Shown piece by piece: positions 22,102 to 32,124 of a stretch of DNA of 64,000 nucleotides. The DNA is taken from the NCBI GenBank assembly GCA_023213395.1, contig CM041465.1, forward strand, positions 35,657,741 through 35,721,740. Direction: 5' to 3'. Numbering within the stretch: the stretch's first letter is position 1; each line of letters begins with the position of its first letter. Source of the DNA: Cycas panzhihuaensis (taxonomy: Eukaryota > Cycadophyta). The notes under the pieces are model-generated. The model was not told the DNA's origin, did no database searches, and worked only from the letters and a program-made list of their open reading frames with translations. The translations under genes and the position numbers were made by a program.

Positions 22102-23754
22102 ATGAACGAATTTTGGAGTTATGTTTCTGGGAGATTACCTCGACCAGCACCTGTTACCAATGGGAATATTACTGTGCAACCTGATGATACTTTGCTTGCT
22201 GCTTGGGAAGCCAAAGATGAAATTGCTTTGGCATTCCTTCACATGATTGTTGATGTACATGTAGATCAGAATATTGTTGGTGCTAATACTTCTAAGGAAG
22301 CTTGGGACACCTTGTCCTCATTATATGAAAGGCGAGATCAAGCTCGCATTTTAATGGTTAAAGCAAAATTGTATTCTATTAAGTTTATCAAGCCCATGTC
22401 GACTTTTCTTTCCTCTATCAAGGAGGTATGTAATGAACTGAATACACTTGGAAGTCCAGCAACGAGGGATGAATTGATCACATCCATCACCAAAGCCTTA
22501 CCAAAAGACTACAATGGCTTTATTTCGTCTACTACAAGAGATGGTTCCCTCAAAATTATGACATTCAACGAATTTGAAAGTCTGCTACTTCAAGAAGAAC
22601 AAATCTATACTAAGGATAATGAGGAGGGACCATCTACATCAGGTGCATTTACGGCCAATTCAAAGGCCAAACAGCAACCCAAACCTACACTTTCAAAGCA
22701 GTTTGGGAACATGAACATTGGGTCTTCAAGGACCAATGTTGTATGTCATTATTGTGGCAAACCTGGCCACATCGCACCTGATTGTCGAAAAAAACAAGCA
22801 GATCTATGCCAACAACAGCAGCCCACGCCTAACAAGGTTAACAACAACAAAGACCACACCAAAGAAGACCAAATGACAAAGCAGCCCACGTCGGCCAGCA
22901 TTCGCAGCGGTTTCAACAATGAAGAAGAACAACCCCCTCGACCAAATCGAGGTGCCTATCGAGGAGGTCAAAGAGGAAGGGGGGGCTTCAGAGGTGGCAA
23001 TCAATGCCACTCTAATCAGTTTGCAGATGAAGACAAATTGTTTTGTGCATATCAAATATCCAAGGTTGATGAAACTTGGATTATTGATTCTGGAGCTTCA
23101 CAACACATGACTGGAAGTGAAGAGCTCCTCACCAACATCAAGGAAGGCAAAGGCCAATCAGTGACCTTTGGGAATAATCAATCTACCAAAATTTCTGGAG
23201 TAGGCACAATCACTCCATTTTTTCCCTCATCAAATCCTTCCTCCACATTTCCCGATGGCAATGCCTATTTAATACCTTCAATGGACAAAAATTTACTATC
23301 TGTTAGCCAGTTGGACAAGCAACAAATGAGTGTATTGTTCCAAAACAAGAAATGTATAATTAGTGACAAAGAAGACCAAGTAGTAGCTGTTGGCTATGAG
23401 GATCAAGGCCTCTACAAGTTAGATGCCAATAATATAACACTTGATTCTGCTTACTCTGGTTCCATTGTCACTCCTTACTTGTCTAAGATGCAACTTTGGC
23501 ATCAACGTCTAGGCCATTTGAGCTTAGACACTTTGAGGCAGATGATCAACAAGAACATGGTACATGGGCTTCCTAAGATTTATGGAACGAAATGTCTTTG
23601 CGAAGCGTGCATTATGGGAACTCAACATCGCTTGCCTTTCCCTAAAGGCAAAGCGTGGCGTGCATCACATCCTCTGCAGGCTTGTACATTCGGTTGTGTG
23701 GACCTATGTCCACATCATCTTTGGAAGAGCTTTGTATTATATCTCCTTCATTGA
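22102..23754 (+). CDS. Copia A gag-protease-GAG_pre-integrase frame
   Basis: A 550-codon open frame. Residues 1-190 are gag core. The zinc knuckle CHYCGKPGHIAPDC lies at about 216-229 and an RGG-rich stretch (RGAYRGGQRGRGGFRGGN) at about 285-302. The protease active site WIIDSGASQHMTG is near 327 with DSG intact. The GAG-pre-integrase zinc region (LWHQRLGHLSLDTL, CLCEACIMGTQH) is at about 470-520. The frame runs out at about 23690, where a shift interrupts the integrase. The true start is the ATG at 22005; this frame opens at the shifted ATG equivalent to internal MNELW. It is the longest open frame in the window. Confidence 0.92.
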   Translation: MNEFWSYVSGRLPRPAPVTNGNITVQPDDTLLAAWEAKDEIALAFLHMIVDVHVDQNIVGANTSKEAWDTLSSLYERRDQARILMVKAKLYSIKFIKPMSTFLSSIKEVCNELNTLGSPATRDELITSITKALPKDYNGFISSTTRDGSLKIMTFNEFESLLLQEEQIYTKDNEEGPSTSGAFTANSKAKQQPKPTLSKQFGNMNIGSSRTNVVCHYCGKPGHIAPDCRKKQADLCQQQQPTPNKVNNNKDHTKEDQMTKQPTSASIRSGFNNEEEQPPRPNRGAYRGGQRGRGGFRGGNQCHSNQFADEDKLFCAYQISKVDETWIIDSGASQHMTGSEELLTNIKEGKGQSVTFGNNQSTKISGVGTITPFFPSSNPSSTFPDGNAYLIPSMDKNLLSVSQLDKQQMSVLFQNKKCIISDKEDQVVAVGYEDQGLYKLDANNITLDSAYSGSIVTPYLSKMQLWHQRLGHLSLDTLRQMINKNMVHGLPKIYGTKCLCEACIMGTQHRLPFPKGKAWRASHPLQACTFGCVDLCPHHLWKSFVLYLLH

Positions 23755-24554
23755 TGATTTTTCTCACAAAGTTTGGGTTTACTTCATCAAACACAAATGA
23801 AGCATTTTCCAAGTTCAAAGAATTCAAACTTGAAGTGGAAAATGAGTCCGTCATTCAATCAAAACATTCAGATGACAATGGAGGTGAATTTACATCAAAT
23901 GAATTCACCCAATCTTGCAAGGATAATGGCATTCGGAGACAACCGACGATACCTCACACTCCTCAACAAAATGGAGTCTCTCGAAGCGGATGAATGTAAC
24001 TTTGGCCAATAAAGCCAATGCTATGATGCATGCACAAAGACTCACTCGAGCTTCATTGGGCAAGCATTTCACACACGCCTATGTGGCCAATCGCATCCTA
24101 CTACAAATCACCAACATGACACCCGAGGAGGCATGGTCCGCAAAAGCTTCTTGTCGACCATTTGAGGACTTTTGGGTGCACCGCTTATATGCATATTCCC
24201 GATCGACAAAGGAAGAAATTAGACAAACATAGTCTAAAATGCATCTTTGTGGGTATGCCATTCACAAAGAAAGCCTACAAGTTGTATGATCCTATAGGGA
24301 AGAAAATGCATCTCTCAAGAGATGTCATCTTTCTTGAAGAAGATCACCGTGAGGTGCAAACAAGATCCATGCAACCTCCCATTGACAAAGGCAAGCGATT
24401 GTTGAGGCCTTCCTTCCCTCTCAATCTTCTACACCATGTTCATCATCTCGCACCACCGGTGGACCGTCTACTTCAACTGAATTTGCTCCACTTGATCCAA
24501 GCACATCTTATGTTGACCAACCACTTACACCAGAAGATCTTGAGGTTCAAGTAA
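23655..24554 (+). pseudogene. Copia A integrase core and C-terminus
   Basis: Frames 23655-23993, 23990-24232 and 24162-24554 together give the integrase: first Asp in the RLCGPMSTSS region, second in DNGGEFTSNEF, then TPQQNGVS. The conserved Glu region after NGV is disrupted by a frameshift near 23985. The downstream part (TPEEAW; RKKLDKHSLKCIFVG; KKMHLSRDVIFLEE) is readable in other frames. It is inactive as it stands. Confidence 0.87.
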
Positions 24555-24669
24555 CTTCAATTCAAAAGTTATCCAAATGGTACACACAAACAGTTCAGGA
24601 CGGTCACATCAATGAAGGAAAACGTCCATCTAAATATCTAAGACAAACCAATTATGCACTTATGGTCAA

Positions 24670-25536
24670 GTGCTTTGTGTTGATGAGCCTTCCACTTTTG
24701 AGGAGGCTTCTAAAAATGAAAATTGGAAGGTTGCCATAGATGAAGAAATCCATTCTATTGAAAAGAATGGTACTTGGAATTTGGTTGAATTGCCTAAATA
24801 CAAACAGGCAATCAGTTGCAAATGGGTCTACAAGACCAAATTCCATTCTGATGGTTCACTTAAAAGGCAGAAAGCACGCCTTGTCGCAAAAGGTTTTAAA
24901 CAAAAAGAAGGCATAGACTATGAAGAAACTTTTGCACCAGTAGCGAATATGAACACCATCAGACTCCTTTTGGCCTTAGCTGCTCAATGCAAATGGCCTG
25001 TTTATCAGATGGACGTGAAGAGCGCCTTTCTTAATAGCGATCTTCAGGAGGAGGTGTATTTGGAGCAACCTCCCGGATACAAAGTACAAGGCAAGGAGCA
25101 TCTTGTATATCGCCTAAAAAATGCGTTGTATGGCTTGAAACAAGCTCCAAGGGCATGGTACTCGAAGATCGATGACTACTTCTTGAGACATGGGTTTCAT
25201 CGATCTACTTCAGATCCTAATCTGTATATAAAAAATGGAAAAAACCATGTAATTTTTGTTGCCTTGTATGTAGATGACTTAGTGATCACTGGTAGTGACA
25301 CTAAGATGATTCATATTCTCCAAGATGATTTGAAGAGAAGTTTTGAGATGACAGATCTTGGACTTCTCCATTATTTTTTAGGCTTTGAGATATGGCAACA
25401 AACGGCTATATCTTCATCTCCCAAGCGAAATATTCTTGGGACATTTTGCGTTAGCTCAGATGCACGATCGCAAAATCGCCTACACCTATGGAGAATGGAT
25501 CTAAGCTTACTCTCAATGAGGAAGCTGCACCAGTAG
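24670..25536 (+). CDS. Copia A reverse transcriptase frame
   Basis: A 288-residue open frame with the Copia RT fold in order: [87 protein letters not shown] and the catalytic LYVDDLVITG (near residue 200). FEMTDLGLLHYFLGFE follows. It loses frame after about residue 255. The catalytic aspartates are intact, in contrast to F. Confidence 0.92.
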   Translation: MLCVDEPSTFEEASKNENWKVAIDEEIHSIEKNGTWNLVELPKYKQAISCKWVYKTKFHSDGSLKRQKARLVAKGFKQKEGIDYEETFAPVANMNTIRLLLALAAQCKWPVYQMDVKSAFLNSDLQEEVYLEQPPGYKVQGKEHLVYRLKNALYGLKQAPRAWYSKIDDYFLRHGFHRSTSDPNLYIKNGKNHVIFVALYVDDLVITGSDTKMIHILQDDLKRSFEMTDLGLLHYFLGFEIWQQTAISSSPKRNILGTFCVSSDARSQNRLHLWRMDLSLLSMRKLHQ

Positions 25537-26240
25537 ATCCCACACTTTACCAGCAGTTGATTGGGAGTCTCATTTATCTCACCAACACTCGACTGGATAT
25601 TTCATTTGCTGTTGGGATTTGCTCACGTTACATGTCTCAACCCAATCAGATACACAGGAATGCAGCCAAACGCATACTTAAGTACATCAAAGGCACATTC
25701 TGAGATGGCCTTGAGTATGCACATAATGAGAACTTCACTCTGGAAGGGTTCTCAGATTCTGATTGGGCAAGTTGCCAAGATAGCAGGAGATCAACCTCGG
25801 GATACTGTTTTTCCCTTGGTTCAAGGGTTGTTTCGTGGAGTTGCAAGAAGCAACCCAATGTTACCTTGTCCTCCACCGGCAGTAGTACAAAGCCGGTCAG
25901 TATGACTTGTGAGGCTATCTGGCTACGACGGATTCTTGGGGAACTTGGACTTGAGCAGGGTCACCCCGTCAGGATACATTGCGACAATCAAAGTGTGCTC
26001 AAGTTAGCTAAGAATCCAGTCTTTCATGCACGGACAAAACACATCGAAGTTCACCATCACTTCATCAGAGAACATGTTCAGAATGGTGAGATCAACCTCT
26101 AGTACAGACCTACGGAGGAGCAGACAACAGACATCTTTACCAAACCTCTTGGTAGAGAAAAGTTTGTAAAATTCAGAGATGGTCTTGGTGTCCGACTTAA
26201 CATTGTAAACGATGAGGGGGTGTTAAACCTTATGTTTAAA
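25488..26240 (+). pseudogene. Copia A RT thumb and RNase H
   Basis: 25488-25703 holds LYQQLIGSLIYLTNTRLDISFAVGICSRY. 25866-26102 holds the RNase H end (CDNQSVLKLAKNPVFHARTKH). A TAG at 26100-26102 precedes the last segment (DIFTKPLGREKF, LNIVNDEG). Reading continues through the polypurine tract into the LTR. A frameshifted stretch lies between 25703 and 25866. Confidence 0.88.
26211..26220 (+). other. Polypurine tract of Copia A
   Basis: GATGAGGGGG directly precedes the 3' LTR TGTTAAACC at 26221. Confidence 0.9.
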
Positions 26241-26774
26241 TGTTAAGTTAATGTACTTTTATTTTTCATGTAATGTATGCACTTTTTACTTTAGGGGTGA
26301 CTTATCACTAAAGTGATAAAGTGCACACCCACATTCTTTCTAGTGACACAACGTTGTCACTAAAGGGTCAAATGGACCCTCATGCACTTTTGCTCACATG
26401 AGAGCCCAAAAGGACGCATGTCCAACATGCAAGGCATGTATCTTGGATGTTTGACAGTTGTCAAACATCCAAGGCCTTAGGTCTCTCATTTCACTCTATA
26501 TAATAAGAGCTCTCCTCATTGTCTCACATAAGAGTTGGAGTCAGATTGTTATGCTATCAGTTTGCTAATCAAACTGTTCGTTCTTGGGAGGTTGGACCAA
26601 TTCCAACTCCACATATTGGGTATCATTTTCTCTTGCTCCTTCATTCAAGTTTTGTCTCTTTGCTTTCTCTTTGCCTTGAGTTTATTATACTTGTTTATAT
26701 TTCTGCAACTAGAACTAGAGTGATGCTAGTTTCTAGATCTAGGGACTGTTGAGGCCATCTAGCCTCTTTTCACA
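26221..26774 (+). repeat. 3' LTR of Copia A
   Basis: 554 bp. It contains a perfect palindrome with 14-bp arms TTGGATGTTTGACA / TGTCAAACATCCAA and spacer GT (26443-26472), then TATA at about 26497. It ends CTTTTCACA, followed by CACTA. Confidence 0.95.
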
Positions 26775-26779
26775 CACTA

Positions 26780-27106
26780 CACAATGGCAAATAGTGGAGA
26801 CAAGCACAATGCACTCAACAAGAGAAATGTTAATAGCTTGAGTTCAAAGAGGAGAAGTGTAGAATATGATCACTCTCCATGTAATTTCAGCTTATATAAT
26901 GAGAATGATCATTAGGGTTTGGAATTTGAGTTTTCCCTCCCAATGACATTCAAATGAGATTACATGAAATTACAATGAAATGTACTTTATGTCATTTCAC
27001 TTAAGTGACTTAAGCATAGTCACCTTATCCTAAAGTTATAAACATAAAAGTGACTTTATCTAATTCTAACTTTATGACATGACCATGTGACATTAACATC
27101 GTCACA
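26780..27106 (-). repeat. B 3' LTR, second fragment
   Basis: 327 bp, starts CACAATGGC and ends CGTCACA. It matches 34303-34629 with only a handful of differences. A polypurine tract (minus-strand AAGGGGGGGAT, 27107-27117) adjoins it, proving minus orientation. Confidence 0.93.
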
Positions 27107-27566
27107 ATCCCCCCCTTAATGGCAGAAGGTCATTTTCGTTTATCCTATTCTAATCTATGAGGTCTTCATTTTAGCCTCATCATTACATTGAGAAAAAAAA
27201 AATTCTACAACCTACAAGACACTTTTGTGGGAAAACCCTCGGGGGAATAAAAACCCACGGACTTGACTTCCTATTCTATGAAGTGACTCAGACGGCTCTT
27301 TGAGTGTAGCCAGATAGCCAAGCAGTACAAGTTGGTTGTGCAGCTTCAATCTGCTGAGTCTCCATATACTGTTTCATCATCCCCCATGCCCTTTCAGGTT
27401 TTCATAGGTTCTGATTTTCAAAACAAGTACAACCCAATTCCTTTTGCACCCATGAGGGGTTTTCACGAATGGGAGAGAGCAGAGACTTACTCTAATCCTT
27501 CCGCGCCCACAAGGGGTTTTCACGAATGGGATAGAGTATGTCGGTCATGTGTACCATCTCCTTCAA
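27107..27566 (-). other. Polypurine tract and 3' untranslated part of B
   Basis: The tract at 27107-27117 is followed by about 450 bases with no retroelement domain. A direct repeat AGGGGTTTTCACGAATGGGA occurs twice (about 27456 and 27512, 56 bases apart). Confidence 0.7.
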
Positions 27567-28460
27567 TCAGTTGGAGATGGAGGCCCTAAGGCCGAAATGT
27601 CGGAACTGTTCAAACTTCACCCTTTGCAGCGGTTTGGTGAAGATATCAGCCACTTGATCTGCTGTGGGACAGTGTTCCAATTGTATAGTGCCATCATGGA
27701 CCAGTTCCCGAATCCTGTGGACTTTTGTACTAATGTGCTTTGTACGATCATGAAAAACAGGATTCTTGGCCATGTGGATTGCTGACTGATTGTCCACATG
27801 TAAGCTCGTTGGACCTGTCTAGGTGATATCCAAAGTATAGAATAATTTGCGAAACCATATCACCTCCTTGCCAGTCTCAGAAGCAACTATGTATTTAGCT
27901 TCAGCAGTAGAATCTGCAGTGATTTTCTGCCGCCTTGACCGCCATGAAATTGGAGCTGTTCCAAAAAATGTGATGTACCCGGACATTGATCTTCCTGTAT
28001 TTTTGTCACCGGCAAAATCCGAGTCTGTGTATGTTGTAAGTCTGAAATCATTGTTGTGCTCATACAACAAACCAAGTTTGTTGGTCGTCTTTAGATACTT
28101 CAACACTCGTATTGTTGCTTGCCAATTGTTCTGCTTTGGAGTTGTCATGTGACGGGAAAGAATGCCAACAACATGGGCAATATCTGGCCTTGTGTTGGTA
28201 ACATAAATAAGGCTACCTACAAGTTGCCAATATAGAGTGTTGCGTCTACCTCTCGAGTGTCTTCACTGGAAAGTTTGGCATTAGGCTCCATCGGAGTATA
28301 CACTGTTCTGGCATCTTCTAATCGGAACTTGATTAGAAGATCATTGATATATTTTCCTTGGGAGAGAAAGATTTTTCCATTGCATTGAGTTACCTCAATT
28401 CCCAAGTAATATCTCATTAGTCTGAGGTCAGACAGTTCGAAGGATTTTGACAAGTCCATC
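27567..28460 (-). pseudogene. Copia B RNase H and RT thumb
   Basis: The minus strand gives the RT thumb (28217-28459: FELSDLRLMRYYLGIEV, YINDLLIKFRLEDA), RNase H (27819-28148: DSDFAGDKNTGRSMSGY, ADSTAEAKY) and the terminal 27567-27797 part (DNQSAIHMAKNPVFHDRTKHI, DIFTKPLQRVKFEQFR). Three separate frames, so two frameshifts or stops. Confidence 0.9.
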
Positions 28461-28469
28461 TTTAATTTG

Positions 28470-29534
28470 CTGATATACTGCTCACTATTTCCGCTATCGA
28501 GATGTCGTCCACAAAGATCAAGAGATATGTGACTTTGCCTTTTTCTCTCTTAATAAACAAAGTTGCATCAACGTCTTGATAGTCACATACCTCATATCCA
28601 AGTTACCTCATTTTGTTGGACAACTTGGTGAACCAAGCACGAGGGGCTTCTTTTAGGCCATATAACAACTTTGCGCCTACACACTTTCGCTCCCCGTCTC
28701 TGCTATCTTAAAGCCTTCAGGCTGTGTCATGTAGATTTCTTCTTCCAAATCTCCATTGAGAAAAGCAATTTTCACATCGAGTTGGTGGATTTTCCAACCT
28801 CGCTGAGCGCCCAAGGCTACAAGTGCTCGATTGTGGGCCATTTGGTAGTTGGTGCGAAGACTTACGTAGTCGATGCCTTCCCTTTGGGTGAATCCTTTTG
28901 CGACCAACCTCGCCTTGTGTTTCTCAAGGGTGTCGTCTGATCTGTATTTATTTTTGAACACCCATTTGTTTCTGACTACCTTCCTTCCCAAAGGCAGATC
29001 AACGAGCTTCCATGTACCATTCTTGATCAAAGATTGGTATTCCTCATTCATGGCATTTCTCGAAACTGTGTGTTTCACAACTTCTTGGTATAATAGAGGC
29101 TCGTCATTTAAAGCAAGGTGCAATTCTGCTGGTTCAAGCTCTATGGGAAGTGATGTTTGCTCCCTTGCTTTGTAGGCACCGCTTCGAGTGCCAATTTTGC
29201 CTACTTCATCAGATCTCAAGTCTTTGTGCAACTGGTAGGCTTCTCGAAAACCTTTGGTTGGGAATGAGGTTTTCATTTCCACAACATCCTGGTCTTCATT
29301 TTGATCCTGAAAAGGATCATGGGAGATGTATGGTATGGAGGTTGATGACATTGCTAGAGAAGACGGCCCTATAACTGAAGGTGGTGAAGGTGGTTCTTCT
29401 GCAACTCCTTTTCCTTTTGATGCTTGACGTGGTGATTCCTGGCTATTCTCCCAAGATGGCGCTGGATTGGCGCACATTGGCATAGGATCTGAGTCAAGGA
29501 TAGTGTCCTCCGGGGCTGTATTGTCAGATTCCAA
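28470..29534 (-). pseudogene. Copia B RT fingers and palm
   Basis: The 285-codon frame 28677-29534 runs from the variable integrase-RT linker into RT (MNEEYQSLIKNGTWKLV; WVFKNKYRSDDTLEKHKARLVAKGF; QLDVKIAFLNGDLEEEIYM). The catalytic region reads FVDD in another frame near 28510. Frameshifts lie near 28680. Confidence 0.88.
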
Positions 29535-29594
29535 AATTTTGAGTATTTCTTCAGTGTGTCCTCCCCCAAATATTGGAATCTATACATCATATTC

Positions 29595-30603
29595 CTAGAC
29601 ATCATTGTACCTATGAGATGGTGCTTTAGAATCAAGTTGAAGTAGTTGATCCTCTGTCTCCGCAAACACCACATCTCTAGTGATAATGATCTTCTTTAAT
29701 GTTGGAATGAAGACCTTGTACCCTTTCTTGTTCATGGGGTACCCAACAAAGATGCCCTTTAAAGCTCGCGGCTGGAGCTTATTTCTATGCTCATCAAGAA
29801 TGTGAGCATAACAAGTAGAGCCAAAAATTTTGAAGTGATGGACAATGGGGGTTCGTCCAGTCCATCGCTCATTTGGAGACGGGCCAAGTTTCGATGGACT
29901 TATGTTGTTCATGCAGTAGACTGTAGTATAAATAGCTTCGGCCCAAAGATATGCAGGCACATTCTTGAAGACAAGCATAGCCCGTGCCATATTCATTATG
30001 GTTCTATTAGCCCTTTCAGCAACTCCATTCTACTGAGGGGTACCTGCAATAGTTGTTTGATGCTTGATCCCCTGCTGACACAAGAAGTCTTCGAATTCAT
30101 TTGAAGTGTATTCGCCACCATTGTCAGTCCTGAGACACTTCAGTTGATATCTGGATTCCTTCTTTGTGAGAGCCTTGAATGCCTTGAATACTATGAATGC
30201 TTCATCTTTTGATTTGAGAAACGTCACCCATACCTTTCGAGTGAAGTCATCAATAAATGTAATATAGTACCTCTTCCATGTGAGAGAAGGGATAGGCATA
30301 GGCCCACAAATGTCTGAGTGTACTAATTCAAGAGGTTGACTAGCTTTCCATTGACTCTGGGGGAAATGGTTGTCTGTGGGATTTGGCAATAATGCAAGCT
30401 TCACATTTGAATGGCTTAGAGGAAAATTTGGGCAGACCTGGAGTAGAATGGGAGATTTCCTTAAGTCGATCAAGTTTGACGTGCCCCATGCGAGCATGCC
30501 AAAGAGCTTCTTGGGACAGCTTGGAACGAGTCAATGTGACATTATATGCAAGTTTTTCTTCGACACAGATGGGGGCAACAACTTGGTATTCGGAAGAAGA
30601 CAA
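29595..30603 (-). pseudogene. Copia B integrase
   Basis: GAG-pre-integrase zinc region at 30340-30603 (LWHARMGHVKLDRL, CEACIIAKSH). Core at 30030-30497 with Asp in HSDICGPMP and Asp in LRTDNGGEYTSNEF; a stop replaces the residue after TPQ, just before the catalytic Glu region. The C-terminal part is at 29595-29996 (MARAMLVFKNVPAYLWAEA; RALKGIFVGYP). It is inactive because of the stop and frame changes. Confidence 0.9.
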
Positions 30604-31204
30604 TGTGGTTCCAAATACCTAAATAGCTTACCTTCAAGTTTCCTACCATTACCACAGAACATGAAGGCGGGTGAATAACACTAAGAACTTGATCATTAGT
30701 TGTGACACTCAGGTCGAATCCACGGGAGACAAGTGTGGATAACGACAAAAGGTTTTGTTTGAGATAGGGAATATACAAGACATCTTTGAAAGTAAAATTC
30801 GATAGCCTTGGGAGCTTCAGGCATATAAAGCCCATGCCTTGAACAAGTTGTGTCGACTTATCGGCCATATGTACTACTCTGGTGACCTCTGAATCAAAAT
30901 CTTGAAAGAAGTCACCGTGACAAGTCATGTGTTGGGTAGCTCTTGTGTCCATAACCCAGTCTGATGATGATGTTGATGTAGCATTTGCCTGTCCAAGTGG
31001 TCGAGGTAGTGGCGAATCAAGCTGACAAATGGTTGTGCCACAGTCTGCCTCAATGTACCTCTTAGGTCTAGAAGCAACAGATGAAGTGGATGCTTCCCTG
31101 CTTTGTTGAATACGTGCCTCAATGAGATTTGCTCCTGCAAATAAGTCATCATGACTCTCATCAACATTGTGGGCTTGATGTTGCTGTTGTTGATGACAAG
31201 GCAA
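30542..31204 (-). pseudogene. Copia B protease
   Basis: A 220-codon frame containing WVMDTRATQHMT, where the retropepsin triad D-S/T-G is altered: Gly is replaced by Arg (D-T-R). The rest of the fold (FTFKDVLYIPYLKQNLLS) is conserved. Inferred dead enzyme from a single-residue change. Confidence 0.88.
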
Positions 31205-32124
31205 TCTGTTGTAGTCAATGTGGCAATCTTTTGCAAGGTGTCCTTTCTTGTTACATCTTTGACACGTGGGAGCATTATTGTTTTACTGTCTCTGATTGAC
31301 GGTCTTTTGACTATTATTTTGTTGATGACCTTGTTGTTGCCTTTGTTGTTGTCCCTGTTGCTTTCCCCTGCCTCTTCCGCGACCTCTTCTTCCTCCGCGT
31401 GAAGATTGACCTTGTTGTTTGGTGTAGCATACTTCCTTGTCCATGTCAGCTTCAAAGGTTGCATTAGGAGTTGAATCTGAAAGTGGGAAGCTAGTAGTGA
31501 AGGTCTTGTCCTGTTCAATAAACTTCTCAGCTAACGCTTCGAAGTTGAAGGTCTTCAGTGTGCCAGATGACTGAAAATTTCCTAGCAGGTTCTTATAATC
31601 AGGAACATGCAGACTGGATTGAATTAGGAAGGCCCAAGTTATGCATTGGGTCTTAAAATCCCTATCAATGGCCTGTTTAATGGGACGAAGAGCATTGATG
31701 GTTTCATGTGCTCGCCCTTTCTGCATTCGCATCTTGTTCATCTTCAATACCATATGAACAAACTCCAAGTCTGATTGAGTATCTAAGCTTCTTTTGAGGA
31801 CTTTGAGGACCTTGAAGGCAGTGTCGTGCTGCGTGTCATCGATCAGGTTGTGCAAGGAGTAATCAGAACCAGCGTGATCCTTGCTCTGATCTTCTGGTCT
31901 TCAATGATCCACTGTCGCCGTTGCGGATTATGAGCAGGAGGAGCTGGAGGTGTGCCAGCACTCTGTGGTGTGGTGTCGGTCACAGGTACTATCGGGGTTC
32001 GCTCCAAGTGGTCTAGCCAGAGTCCCTTATACTTGGCTGCATTCTTAACTCCCGTGAATGATATATCCCAGTTCTCCTTCCCTTTTAACATACAGTTCAC
32101 ATTCTGCTTGAAGTTGGTCGACAT
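31195..32124 (-). pseudogene. Copia B gag
   Basis: The start ATG at 32124 opens the gag N-terminus (KENWDISFTGVKNAAKYKGLW), frameshifted near 31850 into 31283-31855 (LEFVHMVLKMNKMRMQKGRAHE; a Gln/Arg/Gly-rich tail). A zinc knuckle CQRCNKKGHLAKDC follows near 31262-31215 in a further frame. Confidence 0.86.

Larger units (their letters stand above)
19768..26774 (+). mobile_element. Copia LTR retrotransposon A, youngest nested copy
   Basis: 7.0 kb, plus strand. LTRs 19768-20320 (553 bp) and 26221-26774 (554 bp), TG...CA, target duplication CACTA on both sides (19763-19767 and 26775-26779). Primer site TGGTATCAGAGCC follows the 5' LTR and GATGAGGGGG precedes the 3' LTR. By eye the LTRs differ at roughly a dozen and a half positions. 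Gag, protease, integrase, RT and RNase H are all recognisable, with only a few frameshifts and stops. Confidence 0.97.

Noticed and set aside
28671-28940. Plus-strand ORFs between 27332 and 30678
   Set aside because: They lie opposite readable Copia B domains; the minus strand holds the recognised motifs.
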